From NCBI GenBank assembly GCA_934481445.1, contig CAKSPC010000001.1, positions 1 to 64,000 on the forward strand: a stretch of 64,000 nt of DNA, written 5' to 3'. The position numbers and the translations under genes were made by a program. Below, one piece after another: positions 1 to 8,562 of this stretch. Under the pieces are notes generated by a model, which was given only the letters and a program-made list of their open reading frames with translations, was not told the DNA's origin and ran no database searches. Numbering within the stretch: the first letter of the stretch is position 1; each line of letters begins with the position of its first letter. Source of the stretch: an uncultured Oscillospiraceae bacterium. GTDB taxonomy: Bacteria; Bacillota; Clostridia; Oscillospirales; Ruminococcaceae.

Positions 1-43
1 TGGTTAAGCTGGGGGTTATCTTTGCTTTTTGTATACACTAATG

Positions 44-70
44 CGACCGCCTTTTGGGGCGGTCTTTATT
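44..70 (+). terminator. Terminator-like hairpin in repeat copy 1
   Basis: ACCGCC (46-51) pairs with GGCGGT (58-63), followed by CTTTATTATT. The gene it would end lies left of the window, so its use as a terminator is inferred. Confidence 0.5.
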
Positions 71-74
71 ATTG

Positions 75-131
75 AAATGGCATCGTTTTTCATTTCGCTT
101 CGCGAAACCTTGAAAAACGACGCGGGCGCCT
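75..131. repeat. Structured intergenic repeat, short form
   Basis: Outer arms TCGTTTTTCA (83-92) and TGAAAAACGA (111-120) are perfectly complementary, and between them TTTCGC (93-98) and GCGAAA (102-107) form an inner hairpin. The left flank and left arm match the element at 15213 over about 28 bases, and the right arm continues into the same ACGCGGGC tail. The shared outer stem with a different inner part suggests that structure rather than sequence is kept. Confidence 0.65.
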
Positions 132-267
132 TGGTTAGGCTGGGGTTTATCTTTGCTTTTTGTATACACTAATGCGACTGCCTTTCGGGGCGGTATTTAT
201 TTTACTGTGTGATTTCATATTGCTTTAACCAACTTGATGTCCACATTACAATCATAATTGAAACAAT

Positions 268-300
268 AAAAAAACCGCCCAAAAAAGGCGGTCTTTTTAT
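268..300. terminator. Bidirectional terminator after tRNA-Ser
   Basis: ACCGCC (274-279) pairs with GGCGGT (287-292) with an A-run on the left and a T-run on the right, so it can work on both strands. On the minus strand it lies just downstream of tRNA-Ser. Confidence 0.7.
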
Positions 301-310
301 GTGAATTGGC

Positions 311-398
311 GGAGAACGAGGGATTTGAACCCTCGCGCCGGTTTTAGCCGACCTACTCCCTTAGCAGGGGAGCCCCTTCACCACTTGGGTAGTTCTCC
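311..398 (-). tRNA. tRNA-Ser (GCT)
   Basis: The 88-nt minus-strand sequence starts GGAGAAC and ends in the complementary arm. It has the long variable arm of a class II tRNA, a T-loop GGTTCAAATCC, and an anticodon stem CTCCC/GGGAG with loop CTGCTAA, giving anticodon GCT (reads AGC/AGU serine codons). CCA is not encoded. A consensus promoter lies upstream at 432-460 and a hairpin terminator downstream at 268-300, so it is a single-gene transcription unit. Confidence 0.96.
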
Positions 399-431
399 AA
401 ATGCTGAAAAGCAATCTTAATCACGCATATT

Positions 432-460
432 ATTATATCACCAACAGGTTCATTTGTCAA
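432..460 (-). promoter_or_regulatory. Promoter of tRNA-Ser
   Basis: On the minus strand, TTGACA (460-455) and TATAAT (437-432) are separated by 17 bases: a perfect sigma-A-type promoter ending 33 bases before the tRNA. Confidence 0.85.
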
Positions 461-512
461 GTACCTTTTTGAAAAAATTTATTAATTCCGTGAATTACTC
501 GCCAAAAGCAGC

Positions 513-541
513 AAAAACCGCAGAGCAGCAACGCTCCGCGG
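513..541 (-). terminator. Terminator of the sigma/anti-sigma operon
   Basis: Minus-strand stem CCGCGGAGC (541-533) with GCTCTGCGG (526-518), loop GTTGCT, followed by TTTTT. It begins 12 bases after the stop of the 699-aa gene. Confidence 0.8.
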
Positions 542-552
542 CCTTAATATTT

Positions 553-2652
553 TTAATTTGTTTCGACATCAACAACGCCTGCTTCGGTCTGCGCTGTCAA
601 ATCCGAAAAATCGTCGAGGTTAACATCCGCCGACATCTGCTCGCCGTCAGTCCACTCGGCATGGAGCGTGCCGTCAGATATTGTCAGCGACGGCTCGGAA
701 AATTCCCACTGCACCTCGGAAAGGTGTATCGTTCCTGCTATTTTTCCACCGGAATACGCAGCAGCACATACCCACCCGTCCGCTGTTCCGAGGACATACA
801 GCGAATCGCCGTCGCAGCTGTACGCCACGTCGTTAAGGCGGTATTCGGAGCGTCCCTCGGCATTCAGCTCATACATTATGCTGTCATTATTCGAGTAGTA
901 ATAGACTTGCATTAGCACGCCGGCATCTGTATATTCCTCAACAAGATAATAATATCCGTTTTCGGTGATACCTGCGCGGATACCATCGCTGTTTAATGCA
1001 ACAGCCCTTTCGACGTCCGCAATACGCCATCCGCCCTGATTGTAAACAAAGGATATCGCCGCGGAAACCGGATCATCGCTGCCCTCGTTGGTGTAATCCA
1101 GCATCACAACAACCGCTTCGTCGCTCCGGCTTAGTATGTAGTAGGGTGCGCCTCCGTTCACACATGGCATACCCTCGCACTCTATATTGTTCTCAACGGA
1201 ATCAAACAGATATACAAGCTCATCGCCGCAATCCGCGAGGAACTTATAAAGTCCCAGCCTTGTCACCTCGCCGCGCTCGGGAAGCTCGTGCGAAGCCTCT
1301 GCAACTTTATTGTATACTGCATAAGGCTCACCGCCTATAACATTGTCGGCATAGCAGTACATTTTTTCGGGTTCGTCGGTATAAACGGCATATGTAACGC
1401 CATCTTTGCGGTACGGAATGACGCTAGTCGCATTCTCGCCTAAAGTTTCGGCAATCATATAAATGCAGCTTCTTCCATCAGGACTCACGGTGTTTCCAAA
1501 ACCGTTGTACCTGCTAATTCCGCTCTCAAAAAAGTCCTCGGTATAAGACAGCGTAAAGCTCTCCTTGGGATCGGCGGCGTTTTCCCACTCGCCAATGAAC
1601 CATTTATCGTAGTTATCAACGACACCGCTGTACATTACATTGCCCGTGTAGTATGCTCTTCCTGCCTCGTCGGTCAGGTACCAGCCCCACGAACCGCCGT
1701 CATCTATGGTTATTTCAGCGTAGATAAGCCGGGTTTCATCAATATTTTCAGTATTACCGAAAAGGAAGCCGACAACCAATTTGCTGTCATCCCGGGATAT
1801 CAGCTTCGGAGCCTCATATCCATCCTCAGTAAAACCGATAAGCGACCAGGTGTTGCCCTCATTGTCGTTGTATTTCCCGCTCTCCACATCGCTGTACACG
1901 GTGGTGAGCACTCCGCGTAGATCATCGTCGAGCCTGCGGACAGCCGCGCAGGACAGGTAATTCCCTGCGGTTATCTCTCTGTCCTCGTCCGTTCCCTCGG
2001 ATACACGGTCGTAAACATCGCTGTAATACACCTTTTCGATAACCGAGCCTACGTTGTCATAAAGATACATATGCTCCGTATCGTCCTTGGGGATAAAGCA
2101 CACCTGAGATTTTCCGTCGGACATGGATATCATGTAATAGCCGTCGTCCTTTTCGTAAACAGAGTGAAGTCCGCCGTAAAAAGCGAGGTTTGTACTGCTG
2201 CCGATGTAGGAATATTCCGTAACCTCAGCAGTGTTCGACGACTGCCATCCGCCGATGAAAAAAGTTTCGAATATATCATAATCTATATTGTAATTATATA
2301 TATCCGAAATCTGTATCGGAGAGTTGTCAAAATCGGATTTATACAGCGTAACGCCCGAGCTGCCTGCGCTGCGCGCCGAATCCGCCGTTTCTATCACATT
2401 CCTGTGCGGGGAATTCATCCAGACTGCCGCGCCGACCGCGCCTACGACCAGCACCGCCGCCGCGGAAATGCCCCATGCCCGGATATTTTTCCTTTTGTAT
2501 GTTTTTCTTTCGGTGCGGAATTCAATGCCCTTTTCGGAGTGAGCATTCCCGTCATCCTCGCACGCGCGCAGCATTTCTGCCGCCTCGGCGGTGAATTTCT
2601 CGTCTATACCGCCAAGCGCTTCGTCCCACATTCTTTTGTTCTTATCCTGCAT
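553..2652 (-). CDS. Large single-pass membrane protein, probable anti-sigma factor
   Basis: The 699-aa protein has a charged cytoplasmic N-terminus (about 1-56), one membrane helix (about 57-79) and a very large extracytoplasmic region. It follows an ECF sigma gene by 45 bases on the same strand. That arrangement is typical of an anti-sigma factor that holds the sigma factor at the membrane, so the role is inferred from topology and position, not from a recognised domain. The outer part seems to hold two related modules (about 127-212 and 346-450), each starting FxxxxFIGxW-like and ending near a YxxDNV motif, then a beta-rich C-terminal region that may be a propeller. No catalytic motif is evident. 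The ligand is unknown. Confidence 0.7.
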   Translation of the reverse strand: MQDKNKRMWDEALGGIDEKFTAEAAEMLRACEDDGNAHSEKGIEFRTERKTYKRKNIRAWGISAAAVLVVGAVGAAVWMNSPHRNVIETADSARSAGSSGVTLYKSDFDNSPIQISDIYNYNIDYDIFETFFIGGWQSSNTAEVTEYSYIGSSTNLAFYGGLHSVYEKDDGYYMISMSDGKSQVCFIPKDDTEHMYLYDNVGSVIEKVYYSDVYDRVSEGTDEDREITAGNYLSCAAVRRLDDDLRGVLTTVYSDVESGKYNDNEGNTWSLIGFTEDGYEAPKLISRDDSKLVVGFLFGNTENIDETRLIYAEITIDDGGSWGWYLTDEAGRAYYTGNVMYSGVVDNYDKWFIGEWENAADPKESFTLSYTEDFFESGISRYNGFGNTVSPDGRSCIYMIAETLGENATSVIPYRKDGVTYAVYTDEPEKMYCYADNVIGGEPYAVYNKVAEASHELPERGEVTRLGLYKFLADCGDELVYLFDSVENNIECEGMPCVNGGAPYYILSRSDEAVVVMLDYTNEGSDDPVSAAISFVYNQGGWRIADVERAVALNSDGIRAGITENGYYYLVEEYTDAGVLMQVYYYSNNDSIMYELNAEGRSEYRLNDVAYSCDGDSLYVLGTADGWVCAAAYSGGKIAGTIHLSEVQWEFSEPSLTISDGTLHAEWTDGEQMSADVNLDDFSDLTAQTEAGVVDVETN

Positions 2653-2697
2653 GACGTGCCTCCTTTCCTGCCGATAAATGCGCCGTATATGTATATC

Positions 2698-3243
2698 TCA
2701 AACCTCGACGCCCCTTTCCAAAAGGAATTTCCCGAGTGCGTCGCGGGTGCGCGAAAGCCGCGTTTTGACGGCGGTTTCCGTCATTCCTACCGACTTTGCT
2801 ATCTGTTTTACCGACATATTGTAATAATATCTTGCCACGAAAATGCTTCTGCCCTTCTGGTTCTGCTTTGAAAGGAACTCGTTGATGAGAATGGTTATCT
2901 GCCTGCTCTCATAGTCGCTTTCAACAGTTCTGTCGGCCGGAAGCACCTCCGCAAGTTCATCGTAAAGTTCATCGCAGGAATGCCGCTTTGCCTTTGAATA
3001 CGCGTTGATGGCCGCATTGCGCACCGCGGCGCAGATATAGCCGCACAGCGACTGCGGCCGCGCGGGAGGAATGGCGTTCCACACGCTCATATACGCGGCG
3101 TTGACGATCTCTTCGGCGTCCTCGCTGTTGGCGAGAATATTCATGGCTATCTGCCGACAAAGCTTCCCATACTTGTCGTGAAGCTCCGTCAGCCCCTGCT
3201 CTGACCTTGCAAAAAGCAGTTCTATAATGCCGCTGTCCTGCAA
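2698..3243 (-). CDS. ECF-type RNA polymerase sigma factor
   Basis: The 181-aa protein has the two-domain layout of extracytoplasmic-function sigma factors: a region 2 helix set (about 8-75, with DAEEIVNAAYMSVWNAI for core and -10 binding) and a region 4 helix-turn-helix (about 120-175, MSVKQIAKSVGMTETAVKTR) for -35 binding. No start ATG is present; the chosen start is TTG at 3243, five bases after a GGGGGAG ribosome site. The next gene is its likely membrane-bound anti-sigma factor. The signal and target genes cannot be read from the window. Confidence 0.88.
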   Translation of the reverse strand: MQDSGIIELLFARSEQGLTELHDKYGKLCRQIAMNILANSEDAEEIVNAAYMSVWNAIPPARPQSLCGYICAAVRNAAINAYSKAKRHSCDELYDELAEVLPADRTVESDYESRQITILINEFLSKQNQKGRSIFVARYYYNMSVKQIAKSVGMTETAVKTRLSRTRDALGKFLLERGVEV

Positions 3244-3265
3244 GTATGCTCCCCCCTCTGTTTAT

Positions 3266-3306
3266 TATGACAATCCCAAACCCCGAAAGGTTACAGAATG
3301 GTTACA
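3266..3306 (-). promoter_or_regulatory. Possible autoregulated ECF promoter
   Basis: Upstream of the sigma gene the minus strand carries TGTAACC twice (3306-3300 and 3295-3289), 11 bases apart, and GTCATAAT (3271-3264) about 17 bases after the second copy. A TGTAAC -35 with a GTC-type -10 is the usual shape of ECF promoters, and ECF genes often control themselves. This is inference. Confidence 0.35.
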
Positions 3307-3315
3307 AGTTTTTTT

Positions 3316-3347
3316 GAAAAAGGCGCCGATATTTTCTATCAGCGCCC
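3316..3347 (-). terminator. Terminator of the SulP gene
   Basis: Minus-strand GGCGCTGATA and TATCGGCGCC form a stem with a GAAAA loop, followed by TTTTTC, starting nine bases after the sulP stop codon. Confidence 0.8.
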
Positions 3348-3355
3348 AAACATTA

Positions 3356-5008
3356 TCATGCTTCTGCAAGTTCCTTGTTTTCAAGACTCTTGATAGCCGC
3401 GACTGCGTCCCAGTAGAAATGCTCCATGCCTATGCGCTCGCGGAAGCCCTCTCTGTCCATCATCTCGGCAACGGCGTCCTGAACGCCCGTAAACGAAACC
3501 TGCGTTCCCTTTTCAAGCAGGACGTTGTACAGCCGCTCCAGCTCCTGTAAGGACATATCGTCCGCCGTGGGAACGCCGCGCATGGAAAGGATGACCTGCG
3601 TTGCGCCCTCAAGGCTCGTGAGCGCAGAAACAAGCTTTTCCTGCGTGCCGAAGAAAAGCGGACCCGACAGGTAAACGACCTTGAATTCTTCATGGTGCCC
3701 CGACTTTACCTTGCCCTCAAGCTTGCTTTCGTCTATATCGCTGGTGACAACGCGCAGCTCGCAGCTCTTCACAACGAACACCAGCATCGCAGCAATAACG
3801 CCGATAACAATTGCAATGGTAAGGTCGAACACAACAGTCGCAATCATGGTTATAACATACTGAAGTATCGAGGACTTGAATTTCTTCTTGAAAATAGACC
3901 TTATCGCAGGCCACTCATTCATTCTGAATGCGGTCACCATAAGCACTCCCGCCAGCGCCGCCAGCGGAATGCGCTTCATAACGCCGCCGAGCAGGAACAT
4001 CGAAAGTATCAGAACAATAGAATGGAACACGCTTACAAGTCTTGTCTTTCCGCCGGACTTTATCGCAATGGAGGTCCTGGCAATTGCCGCCGTGGCGGGC
4101 ACGCCTCCCAGCAGCGGGATTATCATGTTGCCGATACCCTGCGCGATAAGCTCGCGCTGTGCGTCGAGGGTCTCACCCTTCATCTTGCCCGCAGACGCGC
4201 CGCAGAGCAGGCTCTCTATCATACCCAGCGCCGCAATGGATACCGCAGGGATGATAAGGCTTGTGATGTGCTCGAGGTCAAAGCCGCTCCTGATGATGGA
4301 GCCGTCCGTAACAAGGCTCTGCGGGATAGCGCCGACCTCTTTTACGGTGCCCTCTTCAAAGAATATCATGTTCACGATAAGCGCAACGATAATGCCGACC
4401 AGCGAGGACGGAACTACGGCGTTCCATTTTTTCGGGTAGATTACCATTATAATTACTACCATCGCGCCGAACATTACTGCCAGCCAGTCGGGGCTGAAGC
4501 TTCCCGTGCCGTTGAAGTAGGAGGCTATCTTCTGTATCTGATTTTCGCCAACCGATTTTGTGCCGAAGAAGTTGTCGATCTGCCCCAGCGCAATAATTAT
4601 CGCGATACCGGACGTAAACCCCGTGATAACGGGCGCGGGGAGATAACTTACAAGCCTGCCGACCTTGCATACAGCGGCAACGATAAGTATCGCGCCGGAG
4701 ATAAAACCTGCGGTGAGCACGCCCGAAATGCCGTACTGCGCCGAAACCGACAGCAATATAGCCGCCATCGCGCCCGTCGGACCGGATATCTGATATGACG
4801 CGCCGGAAAGCACGCCGATAACGATGCCCGCAACGATCGCGGTGATAAGACCCGACGCAGCGTCCGCGCCCGAGCTTACGCCGAATGCCAGCGCAAGCGG
4901 AAGCGCTACCGCCGCAACGGTAAGTCCCGCCATAAGATCCTGAGAAAGAGTCTTGCCATTGTAGCCCTTAAACTCGCTCTTTAAATCGGATAGGTATTTC
5001 TTAAACAT
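3356..5008 (-). CDS. SulP family anion permease with STAS domain
   Basis: The 550-aa protein matches the SLC26/SulP build: an N-terminal transporter part with many hydrophobic helices (about 20-430), including the family-typical SGASYQISGPTGAMAAILLS segment, and a cytoplasmic STAS domain at the C-terminus (about 440-540). It would move sulfate, bicarbonate or another small anion across the cytoplasmic membrane; the substrate cannot be assigned. The ATG at 5008 is preferred over the in-frame TTG at 5014 because GAGG lies seven bases upstream of it. It is a single-gene unit with its own consensus promoter (5067-5095) and terminator. Confidence 0.93.
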   Translation of the reverse strand: MFKKYLSDLKSEFKGYNGKTLSQDLMAGLTVAAVALPLALAFGVSSGADAASGLITAIVAGIVIGVLSGASYQISGPTGAMAAILLSVSAQYGISGVLTAGFISGAILIVAAVCKVGRLVSYLPAPVITGFTSGIAIIIALGQIDNFFGTKSVGENQIQKIASYFNGTGSFSPDWLAVMFGAMVVIIMVIYPKKWNAVVPSSLVGIIVALIVNMIFFEEGTVKEVGAIPQSLVTDGSIIRSGFDLEHITSLIIPAVSIAALGMIESLLCGASAGKMKGETLDAQRELIAQGIGNMIIPLLGGVPATAAIARTSIAIKSGGKTRLVSVFHSIVLILSMFLLGGVMKRIPLAALAGVLMVTAFRMNEWPAIRSIFKKKFKSSILQYVITMIATVVFDLTIAIVIGVIAAMLVFVVKSCELRVVTSDIDESKLEGKVKSGHHEEFKVVYLSGPLFFGTQEKLVSALTSLEGATQVILSMRGVPTADDMSLQELERLYNVLLEKGTQVSFTGVQDAVAEMMDREGFRERIGMEHFYWDAVAAIKSLENKELAEA

Positions 5009-5066
5009 TTCCAAACCTCGTTTTTACGGGCGCACACGCCCTTATTTTAAACAAACAAACATATTT

Positions 5067-5095
5067 ATTATATACCCGACGCGGAATTATGTCAA
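5067..5095 (-). promoter_or_regulatory. Promoter of the SulP gene
   Basis: Minus-strand TTGACA (5095-5090), a 17-base spacer and TATAAT (5072-5067): a full consensus match 59 bases before the start codon. Confidence 0.85.
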
Positions 5096-5174
5096 TTACA
5101 AGTATCACATAAAATGCGGTTGAAAACGAGGTTATTTGTTGGTTATTGCACAAAAGGAATATCCGCTGTGAAGT

Positions 5175-6377
5175 TTATTCGCTTGTTACATTGGCGGTCA
5201 CGCTTAATGCTCCGAGCGGGTCGACCTTATCGGGTATAAGCGAATACATCTTGTATGCCGCTGCTTCCGTGAGGTCGTAGCGGTACCAGCTCATATCCTC
5301 CTGCGTCTGCATCCACACCATGACGCCCTGCCAGCCGTTTTCATATGCGGAGCGGTACTTTTCATAAAGCGTCATGCCGCTTTCCTTTTCGTCGTCGTTG
5401 CTGGTTTCGCCGATAAGGCAGGGCTTGTCGGTGTCGATACCGAACTCCTCGGGAGTAACGTTAAACGGGAAGCCGAAGTACGGCTTTTCCCACATATAGT
5501 AATGCGTGCTGTAGAAATCCACCGTTGCGTTGTCAAGGCCCGTAAGCTCCCTGAGATAGTCGTCGGCGATCTTGTCGCCCTCGTACTTTGCGGAGTTATA
5601 CTTTATAATACCCATGCCGACTGTAACAGGCGTCGAGCAGGTGTCATGGATAACGGACGCGCACTTTCCGAAGAAATAGCTGAGGTCGTCCCAGCCTATC
5701 TGACCGCACTCGTCGTTTTCATGCACCCAGTCCGGCTCGTTCATTATATCAATGGAGAAGAGGTATTTCTCCTCGCCGAAGCGCTCGCAGAACTCCCTTA
5801 CGTACTTCTCTGCAAAGCTGTCGCAGCCATCCTTGTTGGTTATCATGCCGCGGAAATTCTCCCCGGCTGTGCCCGAACTCTTGAAGTGGTCGAACGAAAG
5901 CAGCGTCGCCATAACATATACATGATGCTTCTCGGCGATCTCAAACAGCTTCGCGACGTCGTCCCAGTGGTTGCTGTTTATGCCCTTTACAACGACGTTT
6001 CCGTCCTCGCCCTGCTTGAACTGGACTGTTCCGCCGCCGTCGCAGTTGAGCCATATTCTTGTGGCGTTAATGCCGTCGGAAGCAAGCTGCGCGAAAGTGC
6101 TGTCCCAGAAATCGTAATCCATGTTGCCGATGAAATCGTTCCATCTGTGCCACGGAGTGTTAACGCCGTTTATCCAGAGTTCCTTGCCGTCTACCATGAA
6201 CTTGTTGCCCTCAATATAAACTTTGGCGTTAAGGTTTTCAGCGGTATCCTCAACAACGGAGGACGTATCATCGGAAACGGTCGCCTCGGAGGACGCGCCG
6301 TTCTTTGCGCAGCCGGAAGAAAGCAGCATTGCAGCAGTAAGGACTGCAGCGGTCATCTTCTTAAAACAATTTTTCAC
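5175..6377 (-). CDS. Secreted lipoprotein glycoside hydrolase, GH5-like (mannanase type)
   Basis: A lipoprotein signal peptide ends in the lipobox LSSGC, so the enzyme is probably anchored outside the cell. The mature part resembles GH5 endo-beta-mannosidases: a (beta/alpha)8 barrel with the acid/base in DIMNEPDW and the probable nucleophile in LIGETSN, plus WxxWN and DFYSTHYY motifs. Beta-mannan is the likely substrate, though other beta-glucans are possible. The start chosen is GTG at 6377, seven bases after GAGAGG; an ATG at 6392 and longer readings would overlap the upstream GH13 gene. The 11-base gap to that gene suggests co-transcription. Confidence 0.82.
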   Translation of the reverse strand: MKNCFKKMTAAVLTAAMLLSSGCAKNGASSEATVSDDTSSVVEDTAENLNAKVYIEGNKFMVDGKELWINGVNTPWHRWNDFIGNMDYDFWDSTFAQLASDGINATRIWLNCDGGGTVQFKQGEDGNVVVKGINSNHWDDVAKLFEIAEKHHVYVMATLLSFDHFKSSGTAGENFRGMITNKDGCDSFAEKYVREFCERFGEEKYLFSIDIMNEPDWVHENDECGQIGWDDLSYFFGKCASVIHDTCSTPVTVGMGIIKYNSAKYEGDKIADDYLRELTGLDNATVDFYSTHYYMWEKPYFGFPFNVTPEEFGIDTDKPCLIGETSNDDEKESGMTLYEKYRSAYENGWQGVMVWMQTQEDMSWYRYDLTEAAAYKMYSLIPDKVDPLGALSVTANVTSE

Positions 6378-6388
6378 TCTGTAACCTC

Positions 6389-7924
6389 TCATATTTCTGC
6401 AATAAGTGCCGAGCAGCCGCCCATAACAGCCGTGCCGCCGTTCACATCGACATCGCCTACGGTATAGAGCACTTTCTTGGCGTCGCATTCAACGAACTCG
6501 CTCTGCGCCGAGGGATTTATAACTACCATAACTCGCTGCCCCTCGCCCTCGCGGATGTAGGACATCGGGTAGCCGTCGGACAGCCATGTTATGCTTCCGC
6601 GGCTTTGCAGCGCGGGATTTGCCTGCCTTACGGCGATAAGGCGCTTCACTTCGGAATATACCGAGTTTTCGTCCGCCATTTCCGTCTGCGCATTGATGGT
6701 TTTGTATTCCTCATGAATGGGAATATAGAGCTTATCGGCTCTTGCGGAGGAAAATCCCGCGTTAAGTCCGCCGCTCCACTGCATGGGAGAGCGGGAGCCT
6801 GTCCTGCCATATCCGCCCTCGACGGAGGTCAGCCCCTCGACATACTTCATGCCGAGCTCATCGCCGTAATAGATGAACGGCGCGCCGGGCATCGTCAGCA
6901 GGAATGTAAACGCAGTCTTTATCTCGTCGGTGTCAAGATGGCGCGCCAGGCGATCCATATCGTGGTTGCCCGAGGGGATACAGATAAGTCCCCTGCCGTC
7001 GGTCTTTTCGTAGTTTTCCTTGTATTTCGCGATGAACTCTGCGGCGTTTCCCTTTCCCTTTTTGGAGAAGTAGGGCTTGGCGCAGCGGAAGAGGTCGTTG
7101 TAGTGCGACGGGCCGAAATGCAGCAGAAAATCCATATGGAAGCCGCCAAGCAGCGACTTATCAGGCTCGCCCCACTCCGAAACCATCGCGGCGTTCGGGT
7201 ATTCTTCGTCAAGGAACGCGCGGAAATCCTGCCACAGCGCAACGGTGCCCTTTCCGTCGGGATCGTTCTTCACCAGCGAACCCGCCATATCCACGCGGAA
7301 GCCGTCGCAGCCCGCATTCAGCCAGAAACGCATAACATCTTTCATAGCTTCGCGGGTCGCAAGTGGACCGGGCGCATCCATGGGCTGCTGCCACGGGCGC
7401 TCTGCCTTATAATAACCGTAATTCAGCGCAGGCTGCATGGAGAAGAAATTCAATGCCGCGCTGCCGTCGCGCTGCGACATTCCGCGAAGGCAGGGCAGCG
7501 AGCCCGTATCTTCCCAGATGGAGTCGGACCATATGTAGCGGTCGGAATACTCGTTGCGCTCGGGCTTAGAGGACTCGACGAACCACTCATGCTTCGAGGA
7601 AGTGTGCCCCGGCACAAGGTCGAGGATAATGTGCATTCCGCGCTTGTGCACTTCGCCGAAAACTCTTATAAGGTCTTCGTTGGTGCCGTACCGCGGCGCG
7701 GCGGTGCAGTAATCCTGCACATCGTATCCCGCGTCCCCAAAGGGCGAGAGAAAACACGGGTTTAACCATATCGCATTGCAGCCAAGCTCTTTTATATAGT
7801 CAAGCTTTTCGATGATGCCGTTGAAATCTCCTATGCCGTCCGCGTTTGTATCGCGAAAGCTCTGCGGGTATATTTCATAGAACACTGCGTTGTCCAGCCA
7901 CGGGACGTTGTTTTTCTTATCCAT
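6389..7924 (-). CDS. GH13 alpha-amylase family enzyme
   Basis: The 511-aa protein carries the four conserved GH13 regions: DLVPGHTS, GFRVDMAGSL (nucleophile Asp), MVSEWGEPD (acid/base Glu) and GNHDMDR (transition-state Asp). No signal peptide is present, so it acts in the cytoplasm, as expected for an alpha-glucosidase that handles imported maltodextrins or isomalto-oligosaccharides. Exact specificity cannot be read; family members include oligo-1,6-glucosidase, trehalose-6-phosphate hydrolase and trehalose synthase. ATG at 7924 follows CGGAGG. It heads a two-gene unit with the GH5 lipoprotein. Confidence 0.88.
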   Translation of the reverse strand: MDKKNNVPWLDNAVFYEIYPQSFRDTNADGIGDFNGIIEKLDYIKELGCNAIWLNPCFLSPFGDAGYDVQDYCTAAPRYGTNEDLIRVFGEVHKRGMHIILDLVPGHTSSKHEWFVESSKPERNEYSDRYIWSDSIWEDTGSLPCLRGMSQRDGSAALNFFSMQPALNYGYYKAERPWQQPMDAPGPLATREAMKDVMRFWLNAGCDGFRVDMAGSLVKNDPDGKGTVALWQDFRAFLDEEYPNAAMVSEWGEPDKSLLGGFHMDFLLHFGPSHYNDLFRCAKPYFSKKGKGNAAEFIAKYKENYEKTDGRGLICIPSGNHDMDRLARHLDTDEIKTAFTFLLTMPGAPFIYYGDELGMKYVEGLTSVEGGYGRTGSRSPMQWSGGLNAGFSSARADKLYIPIHEEYKTINAQTEMADENSVYSEVKRLIAVRQANPALQSRGSITWLSDGYPMSYIREGEGQRVMVVINPSAQSEFVECDAKKVLYTVGDVDVNGGTAVMGGCSALIAEI

Positions 7925-8002
7925 AAAAAACCTCCGATATATTTTTGAGCCAAACGATAAAAATTCAGCTTATAAACAGCAAAAAAATTATCCGCCAGTT
8001 GT

Positions 8003-8031
8003 ATTTTAACATATAAAAGACATAATATCAA
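8003..8031 (-). promoter_or_regulatory. Promoter of the GH13-GH5 unit
   Basis: Minus-strand TTGATA (8031-8026), 17-base spacer and TAAAAT (8008-8003), about 80 bases before the GH13 start. It differs from the consensus at two positions. Confidence 0.6.
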
Positions 8032-8139
8032 TAGAATTTTAATAAATTGAATTAAAGAAAGACGTATTATTTAGTATTTTTTACCATCAAAGTGCAATAA
8101 AGATTGTTTTGCCACATCCAACGTGTCACATAATCATAT

Positions 8140-8185
8140 CGTATCAATTATAATAATAAAAGGGACGAATGTTGAGCGGACATTC
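8140..8185 (+). promoter_or_regulatory. Possible -10 box and operator before the XRE gene
   Basis: TATAAT (8149-8154) has no clear -35 partner. Thirteen bases on, GAATGT (8167-8172) and ACATTC (8180-8185) form an inverted repeat where a repressor could bind, perhaps the XRE protein itself. Otherwise the gap from 7925 to 8224 holds only A/T-rich sequence. Confidence 0.3.
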
Positions 8186-8224
8186 ATAAAAAACAAAAAC
8201 ATTATTTTTTAAGGAGTAGTTGAA

Positions 8225-8470
8225 ATGTTTAACAATAGAACAGCCGACGGAAGAAACAACATCTGCGGAGTAAAGGTTGCAAAGCTCAGAAAAAATCTGA
8301 AGATCTCGCAGCGCCAGCTCGCCGACAATCTGCAGGTCATCAACCTTGACATTGACAAGAACGCTGTACAGCGTATCGAATCCGGCCAGAGATTCGTGAC
8401 CGATATTGAACTTATCTCCCTTGCTAAGATATTCGACGTTTCCATTGAAGAACTTCTCAAAAAGGACTGA
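8225..8470 (+). CDS. Small XRE-family DNA-binding regulator
   Basis: The 81-aa protein is essentially one Cro/C1-type helix-turn-helix domain: KVAKLRKNLKISQRQLADNL forms the first helices and DIDKNAVQRIESGQR the recognition region, followed by the typical LISLAKIFDVSIEELL tail. It has no ligand domain. Start ATG follows AAGGAG at good spacing. It stands alone between divergent and convergent neighbours, so its targets are unknown; autoregulation through the inverted repeat upstream is possible. Confidence 0.88.
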   Translation: MFNNRTADGRNNICGVKVAKLRKNLKISQRQLADNLQVINLDIDKNAVQRIESGQRFVTDIELISLAKIFDVSIEELLKKD

Positions 8471-8515
8471 GCGAAACAACCGTCCCTTCACAGAGCCGCT
8501 GCTTTGTTCATAACT

Positions 8516-8552
8516 ATAAAAAAATCCCCATCGTTGAATGGGGATTTTTTAT
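8516..8552. terminator. Bidirectional terminator between XRE and VanY genes
   Basis: ATCCCCAT and ATGGGGAT form a perfect stem with loop CGTTGA, flanked by an A-run and a T-run. It fits termination of both convergent genes. Confidence 0.85.
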
Positions 8553-8562
8553 TTATGCATGC

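Larger units (their letters stand above)
1..194. repeat. Direct repeat pair flanking a foldable element
   Basis: Positions 1-63 and 132-194 are near-identical direct copies (unit of about 63 bases, offset 131), each ending in a GC-rich hairpin of terminator type (ACCGCC/GGCGGT at 46-63; the equivalent in copy two at 177-194) followed by T/A-rich sequence. Between them lies the foldable element at 75-131. No coding sequence is visible in 1-310. The first copy begins at the window edge, so the array may continue to the left. Confidence 0.75.

Noticed and set aside
3692..4798. 368-codon open frame opposite the SulP gene
   Set aside because: Low-complexity Arg/His/Tyr-rich translation, a shadow of a transporter gene.
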